Part shown: positions 35,463 to 43,571 of the stretch, piece by piece | Layout: each line of letters begins with the position of its first letter | How positions within the stretch are numbered: position 1 is the first letter of the stretch | From: DATFLS01 sp964413425 | GTDB lineage: Bacteria > Fidelibacterota > JAANXI01 | Length of the DNA: 64,000 nt | Reading direction: 5' to 3' | NCBI GenBank assembly: GCA_964413425.1 | Contig: CAYPST010000005.1 | Location: 1 to 64,000 of the forward strand | Program-made: the position numbers and the translations under genes | The notes under the pieces: model-generated | What the model was told of the DNA's origin: nothing | Database searches by the model: none | The model's input: the letters and a program-made list of their open reading frames with translations, nothing else

Positions 35463-36549
35463 CTGGTTCACTGCTTCTTCAATTCTTCTCGGGATTGCCG
35501 GATCGCAGCGACTCTATAAAGCATCAGAATTCCTCGAACACCTGAACTCATTTCCCGGGATCAGGCTGTTCGCCTATCTGACGGAACAAGCACGGCCTTT
35601 TATTTCTCAACAGAGTTTGCACCAATTTGAGGCTCTGGAGGTGTTGTCTGATGCGGAATCCTGCGTACGGGATGACCACCTCCGGGATCTCACCGGATTA
35701 ATATTGGTGGAACTGGATGGGAGGCCGGATGAAGAGCTCCGAAACAAATTCGCACCGCTGATTCATCGGGTTCCTGCTGTTTCTCTCACAACCGGGCAAG
35801 GGGTACAAAGCACGGAATCCGTCACTGTTATAGACTTAGCCGAGGGCTGGAGCCGGATATTTGAGGCCCTGGCACGATCATTTGCACAGCACAGGCCATG
35901 GCAAAATAAAAAGGTCTTGGTCACAGCCGGACGTACAGAGGAACCGATTGATCCGGTGCGGATAATCACCAACAGAAGCAGTGGGAAAATGGGATTTGCG
36001 CTTGCCCGGCAGGCCGCCTTGCAGGGGGCGGACGTCTGGTTAATTACCGGGCCGACCCATCTGACTACCCCGTATGGAGTGACTCGAATCGATGTGACAA
36101 CGGCGGAAGAAATGCTTCAGGCAGCAGATCAATGGTTTCCGGAAACAGATATCCTGTTTGCCGCTGCCGCTGTGGAGGATTTGAAACCAGTTCAGGTCTC
36201 CCGGCAGAAAATCAAAAAGACCGAACAGATCACCATCGGGTGCACCGTCGCCGTGGATGTGCTTCAATCACTGGCTGAACAAAAATCGCATCAGTTTCTG
36301 GTCGGATTCAGCATTGAGACCGAAAATATTATCCAAAATTCCCAGGTAAAATTACAAGAGAAATCCCTGGATGCTATCGTTGCGAATAATCCCAGGGAAA
36401 CCGGAGCAGCCTTTCAACACGATACCAACAAGGTCACTATATTGACAAAATCAGGCGCCGTTCACAACTATCCGTTGATGTCCAAAGAGATGCTGGCCGG
36501 GAAATTACTGGATTTTACGCTTCGGGAAATAACCCATTCTCATGTCTGA
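35434..36549 (+). CDS. coaBC: CoaBC-like protein with eroded decarboxylase half
   Basis: A 371-residue protein. From about residue 165 it is a clear CoaB (phosphopantothenate-cysteine ligase): KKVLVTAGRTEEPIDPVR, NRSSGKMGFALARQA, FAAAAVEDLKP and IVANNPRETGAAF are all family motifs. The N-terminal 150 residues start like CoaC (SSILLGIAGSQRLYKASEFL) but the flavin-binding and catalytic motifs of the decarboxylase, including the active-site His region, PA-x-AN-type loop and the APAMN motif, are not visible. So this half is probably inactive or highly diverged. The start is TTG at 35434 with AGGAA upstream, overlapping rpoZ by 29 bp. It overlaps the next gene by 8 bp. Confidence 0.85.
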   Translation: MKATRAIPSDWFTASSILLGIAGSQRLYKASEFLEHLNSFPGIRLFAYLTEQARPFISQQSLHQFEALEVLSDAESCVRDDHLRDLTGLILVELDGRPDEELRNKFAPLIHRVPAVSLTTGQGVQSTESVTVIDLAEGWSRIFEALARSFAQHRPWQNKKVLVTAGRTEEPIDPVRIITNRSSGKMGFALARQAALQGADVWLITGPTHLTTPYGVTRIDVTTAEEMLQAADQWFPETDILFAAAAVEDLKPVQVSRQKIKKTEQITIGCTVAVDVLQSLAEQKSHQFLVGFSIETENIIQNSQVKLQEKSLDAIVANNPRETGAAFQHDTNKVTILTKSGAVHNYPLMSKEMLAGKLLDFTLREITHSHV

Positions 36550-37225
36550 ACCAGTCAACGCAATGCTTTGGCAATACCTGGAGCAGCAGCACGAGTTGCT
36601 GCCGGAGGATTTTTATATCCCCGGACGTCACCGATCCGCCTTTGATCGCACAACACCGCCGTATGACCCACCGGCATCCGGTTCACTGGCGGACTATGAG
36701 CAGCAAATCTGTGATTGTATGCGCTGTCCGTTGGGCCAAAGCCGCACCAATTTCGTATTCGGTGCCGGCAATCCGGAGGCCGAGCTCTTCTTTGTCGGGG
36801 AAGCCCCCGGATATCGGGAAGATCTGCAGGGTGAGCCTTTTGTGGGCAAGGCCGGCCGGTTATTGGATAAAATTCTGGAGGCGATCCATCTGCAGCGGGA
36901 GGAAGTATATATCGCTAACGTACTGAAGTGTCGTCCACCGGAGAACCGGGATCCTCACCCGGAGGAAATCCAGGAATGCGAACCATATCTCATCCGGCAG
37001 ATCCGGCTGGTCGGACCGAAGGTGATTATTGCCCTGGGCAGAATCGCCGGGAACACGCTGCTCAAGAGATCTTCACCGTTGCGCGAGTTACGTGAAAAAA
37101 CCTGGAAGTATCAGGATACGGATCTCATCGTGACGTATCATCCGGCTGCGTTGCTGCGAAATGAGCGGTTGAAACGACCCACCTGGGAAGATTTTCAAAA
37201 AATCCGGGAAAAATATCTATCCTGA
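36542..37225 (+). CDS. Uracil-DNA glycosylase, family 4
   Basis: A 227-residue Fe-S uracil-DNA glycosylase, which removes uracil from DNA. Cys59 and Cys62 (CMRC) together with Cys130 (LKCRPP) and Cys146 (ECEP) match the 4Fe-4S ligand spacing. Motif A is FVGEAPGYREDLQGEPFVG (about residue 84) and the C-terminal motif is TYHPAALLRN (about residue 197). The extra 45 N-terminal residues are not part of the domain. It ends the yicC operon. Confidence 0.95.
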   Translation: MSEPVNAMLWQYLEQQHELLPEDFYIPGRHRSAFDRTTPPYDPPASGSLADYEQQICDCMRCPLGQSRTNFVFGAGNPEAELFFVGEAPGYREDLQGEPFVGKAGRLLDKILEAIHLQREEVYIANVLKCRPPENRDPHPEEIQECEPYLIRQIRLVGPKVIIALGRIAGNTLLKRSSPLRELREKTWKYQDTDLIVTYHPAALLRNERLKRPTWEDFQKIREKYLS

Positions 37226-37257
37226 GTTGATAGCGCTGTAGAAAACATTATATTAAT

Positions 37258-37447
37258 GAGAGTGTTTAGAAAACATGGTTCTGATACAAGATGCTGAACC
37301 TGACTTATGTTTATGATGTAGAGAACACATCTTCACAATTTATTGCGAGGGTTGGGCAGTGATATGTTCTGGTTGCTTTGTCCCGTGGTCACGGGATCTC
37401 TGTGCCAAAGGCATCCCTTCGGGGCGAGGCGTTTTCTAAACAGACTC
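37258..37447. mobile_element. MITE-like element, copy 2
   Basis: A 190-bp element with left end GAGAGTGTTTAGAAAAC and a right end whose reverse complement is GAGTCTGTTTAGAAAAC (15 of 17 match). The 8-bp sequence ATATTAAT directly abuts both ends (37250-37257 and 37448-37455), a good target duplication. The middle differs from copy 1, but the last 37 bases are identical. It separates the udg and dnaB genes. Confidence 0.8.
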
Positions 37448-37493
37448 ATATTAATAAGAATGTACTATAACGAGAGAAACGTTCATCGTCTCT

Positions 37494-38873
37494 ATGCCTG
37501 ATCCACAGAACACGGGAAAAGTTCCACCGCAATCCATTGAAGCAGAGCGCGCCGTGCTGGGTGCTATGATGCTGGAGGTCGAAGCCGCCGGCCGGGCCCT
37601 CGAAATTCTGGAAGAAAAAAGTTTCTACCGGGAAGCCCACCGGAAACTCTTCCGGGTGATGAGCCTCCTGTTTGAACGCAGCGAACCGATTGATCAGATC
37701 ACGGTAGCCCAGGAATTGTCGAACAGAGGGGAATTGGAAGATATCGGGGGCGCCTATGAACTCAGTAAATTGCTGGACGATATTCCCTCTGCGGCGAATC
37801 TGGAATATTACGCCAAAATCGTGCTGGAAAAATCGGTGGCCAGGCAAATTATTCATGTGGCCACCAATGCGGTCTCCAACGCGTATGACCAGAGTGAGGA
37901 CGTGTATGAACTGCTCGACCGGACCGAAAACGAGATCTTCCGTCTCTCGGATCGCCGGCTCAAGGGCGGGTTTCAGCCCATTGATCCGATTATGAGCAAG
38001 ACAATGGAGACCATAGAATCCTTCCATTCTCTGAAGAGCGGTGTTACCGGTATTCCCACCGGGTTCAGTGATCTCGATGAGATGACCTCCGGCCTCCAGA
38101 AATCGGATCTGGTTATTATCGCTGGTCGTCCCTCCATGGGAAAGACAGCATTCGCCTTGAATATTGCGCGAAACGCCGCTGTTGAAAACGAGGTACCGGT
38201 CGGGATTTTCAGCCTGGAGATGGCCAATCATCAGCTGGCCATGCGCCTCTTATGCAGTGAGGCGCGCGTCAGCTCCCACCTGTTGCGCACGGGCAAACTT
38301 CCCAAAGCCCTCTACAGAAACTTGTCTGGAGTGGTGGGGACACTCGCCGAGGCTCCGATTTTTATCGATGACACACCCTCCATTCCTATCCTGGAACTTC
38401 GGGCAAAGGCTCGACGTCTAAAAGCTGAACAAAATGTTGGTTTAATTGTCGTGGATTACTTACAATTGATGCGTGGCCCAAGATCCGCAGAAAGCCGGCA
38501 GCAGGAAATATCTGAGATCTCGCGCGCCCTCAAGGCGTTATCGAAAGAGCTGGATATTCCGGTGGTCGCCTTATCGCAGCTCTCCCGGGCGGTGGAGTCC
38601 CGAGGTGGGGAAAAGCGGCCGATGTTATCCGACCTCCGGGAATCCGGAGCTATCGAACAGGATGCGGACGTGGTCATGTTTGTCTATCGGGCCGAACACT
38701 ATGATCGGAAGGATCCGGAATTGGAAAATAAAGCCGAGATTATCATAGGAAAGCAGCGGAACGGACCGGTGGGCACCGTCCATCTGACGTTCATAAAAGA
38801 TTATGCAAAATTTGAAGATCAAGCGTTATATGATGATGAATCCCGGTATGCCGGGGCTAACACACCGTTTTAA
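37494..38873 (+). CDS. dnaB: Replicative DNA helicase DnaB
   Basis: A 459-residue hexameric helicase of the replication fork. The N-terminal domain (about 1-110) starts PPQSIEAERAVLGAMM. The RecA-like domain carries IIAGRPSMGKTAFALNIA (Walker A, about residue 205), GIFSLEM, VDYLQLM (Walker B) and ALSQLSRAVESR. The C-terminal arginine-finger region YRAEHYD and GPVGTVHLTF follow. No intein is visible. It is followed 2 bp later by the RelA/SpoT gene. Confidence 0.98.
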   Translation: MPDPQNTGKVPPQSIEAERAVLGAMMLEVEAAGRALEILEEKSFYREAHRKLFRVMSLLFERSEPIDQITVAQELSNRGELEDIGGAYELSKLLDDIPSAANLEYYAKIVLEKSVARQIIHVATNAVSNAYDQSEDVYELLDRTENEIFRLSDRRLKGGFQPIDPIMSKTMETIESFHSLKSGVTGIPTGFSDLDEMTSGLQKSDLVIIAGRPSMGKTAFALNIARNAAVENEVPVGIFSLEMANHQLAMRLLCSEARVSSHLLRTGKLPKALYRNLSGVVGTLAEAPIFIDDTPSIPILELRAKARRLKAEQNVGLIVVDYLQLMRGPRSAESRQQEISEISRALKALSKELDIPVVALSQLSRAVESRGGEKRPMLSDLRESGAIEQDADVVMFVYRAEHYDRKDPELENKAEIIIGKQRNGPVGTVHLTFIKDYAKFEDQALYDDESRYAGANTPF

Positions 38874-38875
38874 TT

Positions 38876-41071
38876 ATGGCCAAAGTTGGGTTACTGAAAA
38901 AAATTGTCTCCGATGAGGAGCAGGGATCATACGAAAACCAGTTTGAAGAACTGGTGATGAAGATCCAGAGTTATAACGGCAACGGCCAGGCCAATGTCGA
39001 CAAGCTGTGGGACGCCTACCAGTTTGGGAAGAAAGCGCATGATGGTCAGCTCAGAAAATCAGGCGATCCCTACTTTGATCATTGTTTCGAAGTTGCCAAA
39101 ATATTGGCGAACCTCAAGATGGATGCGACCACCATCATTGCCGGATTATTGCATGATGTGGTGGAAGACACCGGGGTTACCATGGAAGACGTCCGGGAGA
39201 AATTCGGTGAGGAGGTGGCCCAGCTGGTCGACGGAGTGACCAAACTGGGTGATATTAAGTTCAAGAGCCGCCAGGAAAAACAGGCCGGCAATTTCCGGAA
39301 AATGTTATTGTCGGTCGCCGAAGATATTCGAGTGATTATTATCAAGTTTGCCGACCGGTTGCATAATATGCGCACTCTGGAGTATCTGCCACCGATTAAA
39401 CAGCGCCGCATTGCCATCGAAACCAGGGATGTCTATGCTCCGTTGGCTCATCGATTGGGAATCGCCCGGATGAAGTGGGAAATGGAAGACCTGGTGCTGA
39501 AAACGCTGGATCGGGATGCCTACTACTCCATTATGAATGGCATTGCTGAAAAACGGGATGAGCGAGAAAAGTACATAGAGACGTTTGCCGAACCGATTCG
39601 GGAGCAGCTGAAAGTCTATAATATCACCGCCAGGATTGTCGGCCGGCCGAAGCACTTCTACAGTATCTATGGAAAAATGAAACGGCGGAATAAACCGCTG
39701 GATGAAATATACGATCTCCTGGCTGTCCGGATTATCGTCGATAAAATCGAAGAATGCTATACCGTGCTGGGTATCATCCATCAGCTGTTTACACCGGTAC
39801 AGGATCGCTTTAAAGATTTCATCGCCACGCCAAAAATCAACGGGTACCAGTCGATTCATACCACTGTCATCGGTCCGGATGGGAAGATGGTGGAAATCCA
39901 GATTCGTACCCATGAAATGAATAAAATGGCGGAGGTGGGAGTGGCCGCGCACTGGCGCTACAAAGAAGGCAACGGCCGAAACGATGATGATTTAGATAAG
40001 CAAGTGCGCTGGTTGCGCAATCTGCTCGATATTCTTCAGAATGATTCCGATAATCCCAAGGAATTCATGAATAACCTGAAGATCGACCTCTATAAAGATG
40101 AGATTTTTGTGTTCACCCCGAAGGGCGATTTAAAGCAGCTGCCAAAGGGATCGACGCCGATCGATTTCGCATTCGAAGTGCACACCGAAGTCGGATTTCA
40201 TTGTATTGGTGCCAAAGTCAATGGGAAAATTGTACCCCTGAACACAGAATTGAAGAGCGGTGATACCGTTGAAATTATCACCAGTGATACACAGAGTCCG
40301 AGTTATTCGTGGCTGAAATTCGTGAAGACCACCAAAGCGATCTCTTCCATCAAACGCTGGATTCGTCGCAACCAATTTGAACAGAGTATCAACCTGGGGA
40401 AGGAAATCCTGGAGAAAGAGCTGCGCAAGTTGAATACCCCCATAAGTTTGAAAAAAGTCAAAGCCTCATTTCAGGAACTGGGATTTGACAATGAAGAGAA
40501 ACTGCTCGCCGCTGTCGGGAATGGTGAAACGACGGTTCATGAAATTGCGCAGAAGCTCACCCCGAACTCGGAAATCAAGAAGAAGGATGAGAAGGAGCGG
40601 GATGAACGGTTTTTCTCGCTGGCCAGAAAGAAGGCCAAGGGCGTCACCGTGCAGGGAATCAGTAATATGATGATCAAGTTCAGCAATTGCTGCAGCCCGA
40701 TCCCAGGAGATTCCATTATCGGATTTGTCACCCGCGGCCGGGGTGTGACCATCCACCGGAACGATTGTAAAAATATTCCGGCGTTAATGAAAGACGACGA
40801 TCGTACCATCGAAGTGGATTGGGATGTGGGGAAAGATCAGAACTTTATGGTGCGACTGAAAATCCTGGCCGAAGAACGGAAGGGCTTTTTACAAAATCTC
40901 ACCGAAAAACTCTCAGATACCAATACGAACATTCTCTCGGTGGATTTGAAAGTTGAGGGTGCGCTGATTACCTGCATTCTGGTGGTGGAGGTGGAAAATT
41001 TACGACATCTGAACAAAATTTTGCATCAGATGCGCACGGTAGATAATCTGATTAGTATCGAACGTGAGTGA
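38876..41071 (+). CDS. RelA/SpoT-type (p)ppGpp synthetase/hydrolase
   Basis: A 731-residue stringent-response enzyme. The HD hydrolase domain is intact (about 40-190; GLLHDVVEDTG contains the metal-binding HD pair). The synthetase domain (about 245-370) contains GRPKHFYSIYGKMKRR and YDLLAVRIIVD, and GYQSIHTTVIGPDGKMVEIQIRT-like residues follow. TGS (about 405-465, FVFTPKGDLKQLPKGSTPIDF) and a C-terminal ACT domain complete the usual long Rel form. The intact HD motif suggests a bifunctional Rel/SpoT type rather than a synthetase-only RelA. Confidence 0.95.
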   Translation: MAKVGLLKKIVSDEEQGSYENQFEELVMKIQSYNGNGQANVDKLWDAYQFGKKAHDGQLRKSGDPYFDHCFEVAKILANLKMDATTIIAGLLHDVVEDTGVTMEDVREKFGEEVAQLVDGVTKLGDIKFKSRQEKQAGNFRKMLLSVAEDIRVIIIKFADRLHNMRTLEYLPPIKQRRIAIETRDVYAPLAHRLGIARMKWEMEDLVLKTLDRDAYYSIMNGIAEKRDEREKYIETFAEPIREQLKVYNITARIVGRPKHFYSIYGKMKRRNKPLDEIYDLLAVRIIVDKIEECYTVLGIIHQLFTPVQDRFKDFIATPKINGYQSIHTTVIGPDGKMVEIQIRTHEMNKMAEVGVAAHWRYKEGNGRNDDDLDKQVRWLRNLLDILQNDSDNPKEFMNNLKIDLYKDEIFVFTPKGDLKQLPKGSTPIDFAFEVHTEVGFHCIGAKVNGKIVPLNTELKSGDTVEIITSDTQSPSYSWLKFVKTTKAISSIKRWIRRNQFEQSINLGKEILEKELRKLNTPISLKKVKASFQELGFDNEEKLLAAVGNGETTVHEIAQKLTPNSEIKKKDEKERDERFFSLARKKAKGVTVQGISNMMIKFSNCCSPIPGDSIIGFVTRGRGVTIHRNDCKNIPALMKDDDRTIEVDWDVGKDQNFMVRLKILAEERKGFLQNLTEKLSDTNTNILSVDLKVEGALITCILVVEVENLRHLNKILHQMRTVDNLISIERE

Positions 41072-41183
41072 TCCTCTGATAGTTGAGGTCTTCCCGCCGT
41101 CGAACTTTCAGTAATTTTCCGGGAGAATTTGCTTTCTTATGTGAAGAAATGCAAAATTCCATAATCTAAATTTAATATTTTTC

Positions 41184-41212
41184 TTGATTTAGCTGATATA
41201 CCCTTCTAAATT
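41184..41212 (+). promoter_or_regulatory. Putative promoter of the HU/IHF gene
   Basis: TTGATT (41184-41189), a 17-base spacer and TAAATT (41207-41212) in an AT-rich stretch, 43 bases before the ATG. Confidence 0.5.
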
Positions 41213-41254
41213 CATATCGCTTGAGTTTCCAAATTCTTTCAGAGGAGATACATT

Positions 41255-41593
41255 ATGGCAGTCACTTACACCAAGAAAGATGTTGCACGCCGCACGGCGG
41301 AGGCCGTCGGTGAAAAAATTTATCTTACTGAAACACTGGTGGACGGATTCTTTGATACCCTCCGCGAAATGATGAGTGAGGACGAAGAGCGGATCCGGAT
41401 TGAGATTCGAAATTTCGGGGTATTCGAGGTAAAACCCACCAAAGCCAAACCTCGGGCGAGAAATCCGCGGACGAATGAAGAAATTTATGTGCCGCCCCGC
41501 AAAAAGACCCATTTTAAACCCGGGAAACTGCTCCGGGAAGTATTGAAGCAACCTCTGGATTCCTGGGATAACCCCGGAAAAATCGAGGAATAA
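41255..41593 (+). CDS. HU/IHF family DNA-binding protein
   Basis: A 112-residue dimeric nucleoid protein. The N-terminal helices (TKKDVARRTAEAVG), the turn IEIRNFGVFEVKPTKAKPRARNPRT (split here across the beta arm) and the C-terminal KKTHFKPGKLLRE match the family. The central arm contains ARNPRTNEEI, where an RNP triad with proline intercalates DNA. About 18 residues extend beyond the usual end. HU and IHF cannot be separated from sequence alone. It has its own promoter and terminator, so it is probably monocistronic. Confidence 0.93.
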   Translation: MAVTYTKKDVARRTAEAVGEKIYLTETLVDGFFDTLREMMSEDEERIRIEIRNFGVFEVKPTKAKPRARNPRTNEEIYVPPRKKTHFKPGKLLREVLKQPLDSWDNPGKIEE

Positions 41594-41610
41594 CTTGCAG
41601 TCACTTATAC

Positions 41611-41645
41611 AACGCCGCTATTTCTGAAGATAGCGGCGTTTTTTA
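41611..41645 (+). terminator. Intrinsic terminator downstream of HU/IHF gene
   Basis: A perfect 10-bp stem AACGCCGCTA / TAGCGGCGTT with a 10-base loop is followed by TTTTTA. It ends 5 bases before the ruvX ATG. Confidence 0.92.
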
Positions 41646-41649
41646 TTGT

Positions 41650-42093
41650 ATGATCCCACCAGGTAGAATTTTGGCTCTCGACTATGGCACACGAAAGATT
41701 GGTGTCGCTATCTCCGATGCTTTGCAGATAACGGCAGCTCCGTTAAAGACCATTCGATATCATACCCGGCAGAAGTTCCTGGAAGAACTCCGGTCTCTGA
41801 TTCATTCTCGTGAGGTAATCGAAGTCGTGGTGGGGGTGCCTTATACGCTGGGGGGAGAAGAAAGCCAAATGACCGGTGAAGTGAAGGAGTTCGTTGCCTG
41901 GTTATCCGGGAAGCTGGCAGTACCGGTGCAAACCATAGACGAACGGCTGTCAACTCAGCAAGCCAAACAAACGCTGCAGGAGTTGGGCGTAAGAACCGGA
42001 CATGAAAAAGAACGGGTGGATGCCATGGCTGCTTCCCACTTGCTCAGGCTGTATTTAGATACCCGAAGTGATGAAAAGAAGGACCACCATTGA
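41650..42093 (+). CDS. ruvX: Putative Holliday junction resolvase RuvX (YqgF)
   Basis: A 147-residue RNase H-fold nuclease also involved in 16S rRNA 5' maturation. ILALDYGTRKIGVAISD (residues 7-23) carries the first catalytic aspartate. VVVGVPYTLGGEE (about residue 60) is the second motif, and TIDERLSTQQA (about residue 95) and ERVDAMAASHLL (about residue 120) supply the other acidic residues. The ATG lies directly after a terminator and has no clear ribosome binding site, so how it is expressed is unclear. Confidence 0.93.
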   Translation: MIPPGRILALDYGTRKIGVAISDALQITAAPLKTIRYHTRQKFLEELRSLIHSREVIEVVVGVPYTLGGEESQMTGEVKEFVAWLSGKLAVPVQTIDERLSTQQAKQTLQELGVRTGHEKERVDAMAASHLLRLYLDTRSDEKKDHH

Positions 42094-42151
42094 ATTACCG
42101 TTGAATACTGCGGTCCGTATAAACACGCTCAACGGATCTGGGTATGCACAG

Positions 42152-42265
42152 TTCAGACGCCCATGCCGGGAGCGCAATCTGCGAAAACCTTCTGTCCGTG
42201 CCGGTTAAGCCCTGGGGTGAGTACAAAGCAGGGAGCCGTGAGGTATCCGGGCGACCCTGACTGAA
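42152..42265 (+). ncRNA. Candidate structured RNA of unknown class
   Basis: This non-coding stretch can fold into a closed multi-branch structure. Outer stem: CGCCC (42158-42162) with GGGCG (42249-42253), extended inward by ATGCC (42163-42167) with GGTAT (42242-42246), and outward by TCAG with CTGA. Inside are hairpins CGCA/TGCG (42173-42183) and CCCTG/CAGGG (42210-42233). The orientation is uncertain. I compared it by eye with 6S, SRP, RNase P, tmRNA, cobalamin and TPP motifs and saw no match. Confidence 0.35.
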
Positions 42266-42294
42266 ATAATTAGCAACCCTCGAACCCTATACCC

Positions 42295-42463
42295 GAAAGT
42301 GTTGAAAGAACAGTCCCGACGGGCCAATCGAAGATTCCTTCCTCGAAGAGATTCCCCCAACGGGATCCTCCGAAGTCCCAGAGGGATCCCGTTGGGGGAG
42401 TCCCTTGGACCTTCTGGGACTTCGGAGCATCCCTTCGGGGCGAGGCGTTTTCTAAACAGACTC
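42295..42463. mobile_element. MITE-like element, copy 3
   Basis: A 169-bp element. The right 37 bases are identical to copies 1 and 2; the left end GAAAGTGTTGAAAGAAC is more degenerate. It is strongly self-complementary: CCCCCAACGGGATCC (42354-42368) pairs with 42384-42398 and CCGAAGTCCCAGA (42370-42382) pairs with 42413-42425. No clear flanking duplication remains, so it may be an older copy. Confidence 0.7.
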
Positions 42464-42776
42464 GGATACAGGAGAACTCTTTCCCGTTGTTCTTTGCGTG
42501 CTATACTGTATCGATTTCTGGATAGCCTTTTTGGAAGAATAGGTACTGGATATTATGAATATTAAAAACGGGCTCTATCCTTTGTAGATTGGAATCATGA
42601 TATTAAATTATACCAATTGAGTGTGTTTTAAATCGAATGGCTGACATTTAATTTCAGCATGGGCAAACATTTTTTCCACGGATGGGACACAGTACAAAGT
42701 TTTTTCAATTGTATCGGCAGAGTTCTCAGGGTTCTTCGCGTTCCGCCGCGGCCCTGGGGATGTTTGCGATTTTCAC
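42464..42776. other. Spacer upstream of ecfT
   Basis: An AT-rich 313-bp stretch between the element and ecfT. I see no gene, terminator or confident promoter here. Confidence 0.5.
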
Positions 42777-43571
42777 ATGGACTCGAATAGGATGCAGCTG
42801 ACGCTCTTTCAAAGGAAACAGCTACCAGCCGACTGCTGGCACCCCCTGGCAGTCGGGATATCCGGGTTTCTCTTTATTATCGGATTTGCTCAATCCGATT
42901 CCCTTCTGACGATTGTGGGGCTCCTGCTGTTCATTTATCTCGGTTACATTTTCCTGGGCGTACGGAGTTTGCAAGCATTCCGGATGTTCCGATATTTTGT
43001 ATGGATGCTGCCGGTTACGTTTCTGATGCATCTCCTGTTTGCCGAAGAAGGAATGGAATTTTTCCGTAATCTTTTTGAGGGCGCATTTGCCTTGTCACCG
43101 TTGTCTGAGGCCGCTCTTTTTACACTCAGGATCTTTGGGTTCCTCTATGTGATGGGCGGGCTTTTCCAACTGATTCGAAGCGATCGCATTATTGACAGTC
43201 TCTCTCAGATCGCGCGATTACTTCAGCGCCGGGGAATTCCGGTCAGTGCGGTGATACAAATTGTTCATCTGGCCATTCGATTCTTTCCGCTGCTGCAACA
43301 AGAGGCACAGCATCTCCAGGACGTTCGCAAAGGCCTGGGAGTGGCGGAGCAGCAAACCATGTCCGGGCGAATCCGATCCCAGATGAGGTCACTGACCCCG
43401 CTTTTTATCGGAACCTTACATCGGGGAGAGGTGCTGGCTCAAACCATGCATTTGCGAGGATTTCGCGCAGACAGAATCCGGACGATGTATCAACATCCAC
43501 CCTGGCGAACCAGAGATGCTCTGTTAGTCTTTGCTGCTCTCTCCGTCACCACACTCCTGTTTGTATTATGA
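42777..43571 (+). CDS. ECF transporter T component (EcfT-like)
   Basis: A 264-residue membrane protein with five to six hydrophobic segments (roughly 27-60, 70-85, 100-130, 240-264). It matches EcfT/CbiQ topology, with a long cytoplasmic region containing GVAEQQTMSGRIRSQ-type coupling helices and HLRGFRADR, which resembles the A-R-G coupling motif. The T component joins ATPases to a vitamin-binding S protein. No EcfA or S component is nearby, so the substrate is unknown. It overlaps truA by 4 bp (ATGA). Confidence 0.8.
   Translation: MDSNRMQLTLFQRKQLPADCWHPLAVGISGFLFIIGFAQSDSLLTIVGLLLFIYLGYIFLGVRSLQAFRMFRYFVWMLPVTFLMHLLFAEEGMEFFRNLFEGAFALSPLSEAALFTLRIFGFLYVMGGLFQLIRSDRIIDSLSQIARLLQRRGIPVSAVIQIVHLAIRFFPLLQQEAQHLQDVRKGLGVAEQQTMSGRIRSQMRSLTPLFIGTLHRGEVLAQTMHLRGFRADRIRTMYQHPPWRTRDALLVFAALSVTTLLFVL

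Noticed and set aside
42181..42265. Group II intron fragment or known riboswitch at the candidate RNA
   Set aside because: A GGGAGCCGTGAGG stretch recalls group II intron ends, but there is no reverse transcriptase and no domain V pairing visible. B12, TPP, SAM and FMN signature boxes are also missing.
42299..42565. Open frame of 88 codons on the plus strand
   Set aside because: It runs through MITE copy 3 and shares a short peptide with the other element only because the DNA repeats. Not a gene.
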